From Eucalyptus grandis (lineage: Eukaryota > Streptophyta > Magnoliopsida > Myrtales > Myrtaceae): a stretch of DNA of 64,000 nucleotides. The notes below the pieces were generated by a model, which worked only from the letters and a program-made list of their open reading frames with translations, was not told the DNA's origin and made no database searches. The stretch is from NCBI RefSeq assembly GCF_016545825.1, contig NC_052619.1, positions 43,615,682 through 43,679,681 of the forward strand, given 5' to 3'. A program made the translations under genes and the position numbers. Below, piece after piece: positions 57,586 to 64,000 of this stretch (positions within the stretch are counted from its first letter, which is position 1; every line of letters starts with the position of its first letter).

Positions 57586-59037
57586 TGTCGCGACCTCTTT
57601 TTTCTCGGCGCCCGCAATCAGGTACAGGCGCCTAAGGATGCTAATGGCTCGGCTGAATTTATTAAGCCCGGACTCTCCCAAGTCCACCAATTCACGACTT
57701 AATGGTTCAAGTTTTTAACCTGTAATTCAATTTTTAAAATGGAGTCGCCACTAATCAATTTGGGGTGGGTTGATTAGAAACCCAAGTGAAGTATCGGGAA
57801 AAATACTCACTCTGCGCAACTTGAGAAATTAGGATCGGGACTTGATTACACTAGTCAACGCGGGCCCGACTCGGATTTTTTTTTATCTTTTTTTTTTTTA
57901 CATTAAAACGACGCCGTGGCCGGGCGTTCGGGGACGCCCGGCCCGGCTCGACGACCCGGATCCGATCCGACCTCGCGACCCGGCTCCCTGCGAACCCTAC
58001 CCGACCCAGCTCCGATTCGCGACCCGACTCCCGCCGCTCCCGAATCTCGTGAAACCCTACCCGGTTTCGAGACCCGGATCCGACTTGGCGACCCGGAAAA
58101 TCGCGAACCCTAGGGTTTGCGAATCGCGGCGCCGAGGGGGAAACCGGGATGCTTGTCGGCGACGGCGACCACGGCGGCGGCGACGACGAAGGCGACATCG
58201 GCGACGGCAACGGTAACGGCGACGCTTTTTTACCTTCTCTCGAACGGGGACGGCGACGGCAGGAGGGCGGTTCGCGATGGTGGAGAAACGGCGAGCGACG
58301 ACGGTGACGGCGAGGCCTGGTCTTGGTCGGATCTCGCCGGAACACTCTCTCTCTCCCTCGGGTTCGCTCGTCAAGCTCCCCGAAGTCTCTCGGGGACCCC
58401 TCCGAGCTCACCACACCACGGCCGGCCTGAACTCGAGCTCCCGAAGTCTCTCGGGGACCCCAAGCCTCGGCTAGCCTCTCTCTCTCTCTCGTGTGTCCGC
58501 TCTGTGTGTAGCCTCCACCCACTCGGATCTCTCCCCCTCGTCTCCGGCCGCGAGTTCTTGGATCTCGGCCTGCTCGTCCTCGGCCCCCCGTCTGAAGTCT
58601 CTCAGTGGGAGGTTTCGAGGATCTGCAGCCTTCGATCCTTCTCGGCGTCCGTGTCCCTCTTCGTCGACGGTGGCTCCCCTCTATTTATAGGCGCGGGAGC
58701 GGCTGGTCGGCGAGGCTTCGACCCGCCGGTTGGACCGCCGTCCCATCTGCCATCATCACCTCCTCCGGTCACGTCCAGTCGACGCCAATTGTTCCTCTGC
58801 TCCGCACGCGACCCCCGTCCGCTCAAGCTTCTCCGGCGTCGCGCCTACTGGCGCGTGCTCCTCAGTGGCGCGAGGAAGAAGACGACACAGAGGGGGCCGG
58901 GCTTGAGGCAACGATGGGCTAAAGGCCCACGCGGGGAGGGGGGCTGCCTTTCCGCTTTCGCTTTTCTTTTTCGTTTCTTTTTTTGGTTTATTATCCGAAA
59001 ACAAAATAATAATAAAGCCTAATTTTAGGCGTCAACA
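57586..59037 (-). repeat. 5' LTR of the Tat-like element
   Basis: It has the same ends as the other LTR and is visibly close to it apart from large indels. It retains a perfect TATA box. The frames at 57842-59022 on both strands are composition artefacts, as the same ones recur in the other LTR. Confidence 0.92.
58682..58689 (-). promoter_or_regulatory. TATA box of the Tat-like 5' LTR
   Basis: On the minus strand cctataaatagagg is a perfect plant TATA box in the LTR. The start site would fall near 58650. The 3' LTR has lost this segment. Confidence 0.75.
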
Positions 59038-59042
59038 GAGAG

Positions 59043-59796
59043 CTTAATATAAAATGATAATCATCTTATTAGATGGATTCATACAGCAAACAGAACTTAG
59101 TTGAAGCTCTGAATAGGGCTTCACTTGCTATAGTTGTTGCCGTATTCCAATTATGCTGAAACCTCCAATATAAGTCATCTGGCAACAATATTCGACCCTG
59201 CGAACTGACAATAACATGTCATGTGCATGTCTCACGTAAAGTATTTGTTCCAAAAAAATGTAAAAAGCCGCGGGTAGAAACAAGCCACCATAAAATTCTA
59301 TTTTAATGATATTCGAACATCATTCAACTGATACTACCAAAGTGTACAATTCATGCATATTTATAGCAAGTGCAATCCTAGCATTTGATGGCTGCAAACT
59401 ATCATCACCTCATAGATGATTAACGCGACAGAGACTTTGCCAAACAACTGAGAACCCAATGAGACGAGGCTTAGCCTCTAATCCAATGAGAAGCAAAATG
59501 TCAAAATGTACCACCAAGTCCATCCAATCTGGGCTGGATCCCGAAGTAGGTTGTCACCCCTGAAATGTTCAGTGTAGGTGACACAAATTTCCCAATTAGA
59601 AATTGGTAAAGAACAACATAAAGACACAACATTGAAGCAAGGAGGAGCATAATATGTCCAGTTGCCAGATCAATGTTCTTAGCGAAGAATCACAGTGCTA
59701 TCCACAATTGAAAACAAACAATTACCAAAAGGTAAATTGGACAAAAAAGACACATTTCACTTCTCTAAATTCATCCAAAAAATCATCCACTGATTT
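59043..59796. other. Right flank of the Tat-like element
   Basis: AT-rich. A stretch near 59640-59700 is a diverged copy of the sub-repeat of the 45-46.7 kb block, so both sides of the Tat element probably belong to one formerly continuous locus. No gene recognised. Confidence 0.5.
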
Positions 59797-59801
59797 AATA
59801 G

Positions 59802-60756
59802 TGTTGGAGAAAACTTCCTTGCGTGTTTTGAAGTTGATAAAACGTTTCCATCAGTCTAGTTTGAAGACTTGCAGACTCTTTCGTCAAAGTATGAAGACTG
59901 CCGAACTACTAGACTCAAGATCTAAAGTCTATCCTCATTGACAGTTTCTAGACCGTCGAAGAAGACTTATCCAGAATTAAGTATTTCTTTAAGGATTTGA
60001 TTTTATCGACTAAAGAAGATCTATTGGCTAGATATAGCATCTTAGAATCCATTATTCATCTTGAGATTGATTCAGGCATCTTGGATCTGGTGATTGGCGA
60101 GGTATACTTGGAAGGTTCTACTTATGGAAACCTAGATCCTGATTGTATGGGTGAGCAGGATTGGTGGGCTATCATCATGTTCCTTAAATAACTTGAAATC
60201 TCCCTAATTGATTCTGTCCAACGGGTAGATTGGAAGAGCTCATTTGGAAAGTGCCAACGGGTATGAAGGCATGGAGGAGTATATAAGGAAGATGTTCTGG
60301 TTATTCGAGTGTGTGCACGATAGACAAATTCCAAAGTCTGAAGCTTTTTGTTCTTTGTCAATTCAATTGTTGAGCATGAACTTGTATTTAAAAGAGAGTT
60401 TATACTTCTGTGAGACATTGAGAAAGTGTAGTAGAGTCTCTATACTGTGGAATCAAGGAAGAGCTATTTTGTAACAAATCTTTTGATTCTTAGTGAAATC
60501 CAGTCGGTGGGCTGTCATTGCGGAATAGTGGACGTAGGCTTGGACTAAGTCGAACTATTATAAACCTTGTGTTCTTATTCTCCTCCCTAAGCTTTTTTAC
60601 TTTGATCGTAACTCTATTTGATTATTAGAGTCCAATTTCCTTTTCATAATCTATTGTTAAACAGAGTTGGTTTAAAAGCAAAATTATATACCTTACTCTG
60701 CAAAATTTGTTTTCGCACCTATTCACCCCCTCTAGGTGCTCGTACTAGCTTTTACA
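59802..60756 (+). mobile_element. Copia-like solo LTR, copy 1
   Basis: It starts TGTTGGAGAAAACTTCC and ends TAGCTTTTACA after the 'ttcaccccctctaggtgc' block common near the 3' end of plant Ty1/copia LTRs. Flanks are aatag and agtag (4 of 5 bases). It matches 62871-63801 end to end. There is a TATA box, tatataagg, near 60280. The short frames within are not genes. The copia assignment rests on its ends only. Confidence 0.82.
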
Positions 60757-60998
60757 AGTAGACTTTTAAAGGAAAAGCCCATATGGGTGTAACATGACTA
60801 TTTTTTTTTTTGGTAAAGGTAATAAATAAGATAAAAGGGGAAGGTAAAACTATATAACCCTCGGCTTCAAAAACTTACACTCCCAATGGACATGCTCATA
60901 AAGAGTGGAAGGAAGCCGATAACAAAAAAAGCCAAGTGGCAAGGACAAGGACCAAAGCCAGCACAAGAGGCGCTGGCACACCCAAAAACACCAAGGGC

Positions 60999-63900
60999 CT
61001 AACTAGCCAGTGTACAAATAGTAGAGGAAAAGATGGAAGGATCCAACTCCCAGAACCGTTGTAATCTTCTATTTCTAGTGGAGTTATCCATATTCCTGTA
61101 GGTGAGAGCCTTATCTTTAATGACTTTGAGAATGTGCTTCTTCATGGTCGAGGTAGAAACGGGCTCACCCCCAAAAATGATATCATTCATATTCTTCCAG
61201 ATGATGTGACAGAGCGCACCAAAGGAAAAACGGGCAATACATTTATGGAACTCATTGTTTGCGAGGAAGGTAGTGGCCCAAGTCAACATTTCCTCCCAAG
61301 GCTTGTTACTCCAAGGAAGTTCGCATTTGGTCGCCCAAAAGAAGGCAATACGCGACGTAATGCGACATTCAAAAAATAAATGATCAATTGAATCAGGTTC
61401 CTCTTCACAGAAAAGGGCAGAATGCATCATCGATCCTACCATAAGCCATGAGAAGGGATTGAGTAGGCAACCTTCGCTTGGTAATGAATCAAAAGTTAAA
61501 CTGATATCGAGGTAGGATGTCATTGTTCCAGATGAAACCATTCCAACTAACTCGAACCTTCTTTGCCTTATAAGCTCCCAAGCCGAGGCCACGGAGAACA
61601 CTCCCGAGGAATTCTCCCTCCAACAAAATCGATCCTTAGCATCAGTCAAAGAAGGGAGTGGCGAACCCCAAGTTGCAATCATTGACCGTATAGCGTGGCT
61701 GTTCTCAGAAAAAAGGTTAGCCACCGAAGCCTGTCTTGAAAGTCCAGATCTATTATTAAGCAAATAAGTGAATATTAAGTTCAAAGGACCCCTGGGGTGC
61801 CAATTGTCAAAGCAAAGTGAAGTGTCGAGACCATTGCCTATCCTCCAATGGAAGTGGAGCTGGAATTCTGTCCTGAGTTGTAGAATTTTCTTCCAAGCCC
61901 AATAACACAAGGTCGACTTCTTTCCCACCCAAAAAGTCCTCCTTTTTAAGAAGGTCGAGTGAATCCATCTGTACCATAATGATTCTTTATCAGAGAATAG
62001 GATCCAGATGTGCTTGAGCATAGTTTCCTTATTGCACTCGCACAGTTTACGAAAACCTAGGCCCCCCTCGACCTTAGGAAGACAAACGTCCTCCCAGGAA
62101 ACTTTGGCACCCCCTCTCCCCAAGTGAGGTCATTTCCATAGGAATTGTCTAAGAATTTGCTTTATCTCATCCAACATCGCTATAGGGAGAATGAAAACAC
62201 TAGCCTAGTAGGCCTGAATGGCATGGGGAATTGACCTAATCAATTGAAGACAACTATAAAAGGATAGGAATTGAAGAGTTCGGAATTGCACTCTGGATGT
62301 GATATGCCTAACCAGAACGGCACAATCTTCTTTCCTTAGCCTTGAAGTGATGATTGGAACACCCAAGTACCGAATTGGAAGTGACCCCTCCTAGAAGCCA
62401 AGCTCATTCAAGATATGGTCCTGAAGAGACGGAAGGCCACTAGAGAGGAACACTTCGCTTTTTCTTGAATTTGGGGGGAGGCCACTCCAACCCGAAAAAT
62501 GTTGCAGACCCTCCTTAAGAAGCTTGATCGAAGGCATGTGGCCCTTGCAGAAAAGAAAGACATCATCTGCAAAGGATAGATGTGAAAGGGTAGTAGGCTT
62601 ACACCTCTTGAAGAATATGAACTCAGACTTTATCGAACACCTCTCAAGAACCCCATAAAGCACGTCCATCACCAGCATAAACAACTAAGGAGATATGAGA
62701 TCCCCCTGACGAAGGCCCCGCACACTACGAAAGAAGCCATGAAGTTCTCCATTCAGCGCAATGGAAAATAGAGGAGTCCTGACACAAGTCATTATGAGTT
62801 GAACCAGCCGATTAGGAAACTTGAAGGCAAGTAGAGCACTCTCAAGGAATTGCCAATTCACGGTATCATATGTTGGAGAAAACTTCCTTGAGTGTTTTGA
62901 AGCTGACAAAACGTTTCCATCAGTCTAGTCTGAAGACTTGCAGACTCTTTCATCAAAGTCTGAAGACCTCCGGACTGCTAGACTCAAGACTCAAAGTCTA
63001 TCCTCATTGACGGTTTCTAGACCGTCGAAGAAGACTTATCCAGAACTGGATGTTTTGTCAAGGATTTGACTTTATCGACTAGAGTAGATCTTCTGGCTGG
63101 ATATAGCATGTCAGAATCCTTTGTTCTGATCAAAATTGATTTAGGAATCATGGATTTGTTGATTGGTGAAGTATACTTGGAAGGTTCTACTTATGGAAAC
63201 GAAGATCCTGATTGTATGGGCGAGCAGGATTGATGGGCTATTGTCATGTTCCTTAAATAGCTCAAAGAACTTCCTAATTGATTTTGTCTAACGAGTAGAT
63301 TGGAAGAATTCCTTTGGTAAGTGCCAACGGGTATGATAGCATAAAGGAGTATATAAGGAAGACGTTCCAGCTGTTCAAGTTTGTGCGCGATAGAAGAATT
63401 CCAAAGTCTGAAGCTCCTTATTCTTAGTCAATAGAACTGTTGAGCGAAATCTTGTACGCAAAAGATAGTCTATATCATTGAGAGACCTTGAGGAAGTGTA
63501 GTAGAGTCTCTATACTGTGGAATCAAGGAAGAGCCTTACTGTAACAACTCTTTTGTTCATAGTGAAATCCAGCCAGTGGGTTGTCAGTGCAGAAGAGTGG
63601 ACGTAGGCTTGGATTAAGCCGAACCACTATAATCTCTGTGTTCATATTTTCTTCTCACTCTTTTACTTTGATCGTATTTCGTTTTGTTTACAAGAGAGAA
63701 TTTCCTTTTCATAATCTATTGTTGATTAACACTGCACATATCTAGCAAAATTGTTTTTGCACCTATTCACCCCCCTCTAGGTGCTCATACTAGCTTTCAC
63801 ACCATACGCCTTCCTGAAATCAACCTTGATAGCACACTTTAGGGTACGAGGCTCCACATGAAAACCTGCGAAAAGTTCTTGCACCAAGAGGATATTGTCC

Positions 63901-64000
63901 CTGATTCGCTGTCCCTTAACGAAAGGACTTTGGTAGGGGCTCACTAGATCTTTGAGCACGACAGACACCCTATTCGCCAACACTTTGGCAGTGATCTTGT
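60999..64000 (-). pseudogene. LINE 2 ORF2, partial
   Basis: A 374-codon frame is uninterrupted at 60999-62123. It begins GGAKVSWEDVCLPK and includes the zf-RVT-like domain (EEEPDSIDHLFFEC) and a stop. Upstream, reverse transcriptase is read at 62391-62684 (FADDVFLFC, the catalytic box), 62685-62909 ([17 protein letters not shown]) and, beyond the inserted LTR, 63802-63983 (SPFVKGQRIRDN, AIKVDFRKAYG). Between 62684 and 62685 there is a stop, and one or more breaks lie near 62124-62390. It is better kept than ORF2 of the first LINE, so it is probably younger. Confidence 0.88.
62871..63801 (+). mobile_element. Copia-like solo LTR, copy 2, in LINE reverse transcriptase
   Basis: It starts TGTTGGAGAAAAC and ends TAGCTTTCACA, with flanks tcata and ccata (one difference). 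Leaving it and one flank copy out makes the LINE frame run on across the site in the conserved KAYDT region, which confirms the borders. The tatataagg box near 63350 is conserved with copy 1. Confidence 0.9.

Larger units (their letters stand above)
46991..59037 (-). mobile_element. Non-autonomous Tat/Ogre-like Ty3/gypsy element, complete ends
   Basis: This 12,047-bp element is flanked exactly by gagag (46986-46990 and 59038-59042). On the minus strand it has a 5' LTR (57586-59037), a PBS reading tggcgactccgctgggga, a gag relic, a long non-coding region with tandem arrays, a purine tract and a 3' LTR (46991-48568). This PBS type, to my recollection tRNA-Arg, and tandem repeats before the 3' LTR are typical of the Tat/Ogre group. 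No reverse transcriptase, RNase H or integrase motif is visible in 9 kb of interior, so it could only move with help from a relative. Confidence 0.92.
60801..64000 (-). mobile_element. Second LINE (plant L1), 3' part, continues beyond the window
   Basis: The A-tail is the T-run 60801-60811. The 3' UTR and ORF2 are similar to those of the LINE at 19829, so both are one family. A copia-like LTR interrupts the reverse transcriptase region. The 5' end and target duplication lie outside the window. Confidence 0.9.

Noticed and set aside
57842..59022. Long overlapping ORFs on both strands (up to 301 codons)
   Set aside because: GC-rich LTR sequence; equivalent frames recur in the other LTR (47472-48535) with indels that break them.

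Overview
This is a plant nuclear window, almost certainly from an angiosperm. It holds remains of two intron-containing plant genes (a UDP-galactose/UDP-glucose transporter and a 2-oxoglutarate-dependent dioxygenase), plant L1-type LINEs, Ty3/gypsy elements of the Tekay (chromovirus) and Tat/Ogre lineages, Ty1/copia-like solo LTRs, a plant U6 snRNA copy and Mutator-like foldback elements. I could not fix the species. I found no gene that is clearly intact and functional; nearly everything is mobile-element sequence or gene relics.

Layout. 1-11,200: a decayed Tekay-type Ty3/gypsy element (+ strand) with LTRs longer than 3 kb. 11,376-12,519: a solo LTR of a Tat-like family. 12.5-19.8 kb: AT-rich intergenic DNA with a 5'-truncated transporter pseudogene (14.4-15.65 kb, minus), a long perfect hairpin and small inverted-repeat elements. 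19,829-33,246: one full-length LINE on the minus strand (about 5.8 kb of its own sequence, with a 15-bp target duplication), split by two giant solo LTRs at 24,941-28,641 and 29,215-33,129. Inside the second LTR sits a U6 snRNA-SINE chimeric retroposon with its own target duplication. 33.8-37.0 kb: a dioxygenase pseudogene (minus) with a Mutator-like foldback element in an intron. 41,090-45,036: a third giant solo LTR. 45.06-46.7 kb: a tandemly duplicated block of unknown origin. 46,991-59,037: a complete non-autonomous Tat/Ogre-like element (minus) with a gag relic, no recognisable pol, and 2-3 kb of tandem arrays. 59.8-64 kb: a second LINE of the same family (minus, running off the window) and two copia-like solo LTRs, one inside its reverse transcriptase region.

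Target-site duplications are exact for all three giant solo LTRs (gcttc, ctacc, aaaag), the Tat solo LTR (cttat) and the Tat element (gagag), so the order of nesting can be read directly.

The most interesting signal is inside the giant LTRs. At equivalent positions all five copies keep a 17-18 nt micro-exon, a GTAAGT-type intron of about 120-125 nt and a terminal exon. In two diverged subfamilies the terminal exon holds a 112-codon reading frame of exactly the same length. The two align without gaps, and several conserved blocks differ mainly at third codon positions. In a third subfamily the spliced frame would encode a very acidic peptide. This suggests a gene carried inside the LTR (U3) that has not been recognised as such. 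Every copy here is damaged or partial, so the claim rests on comparison and needs checking in intact relatives.
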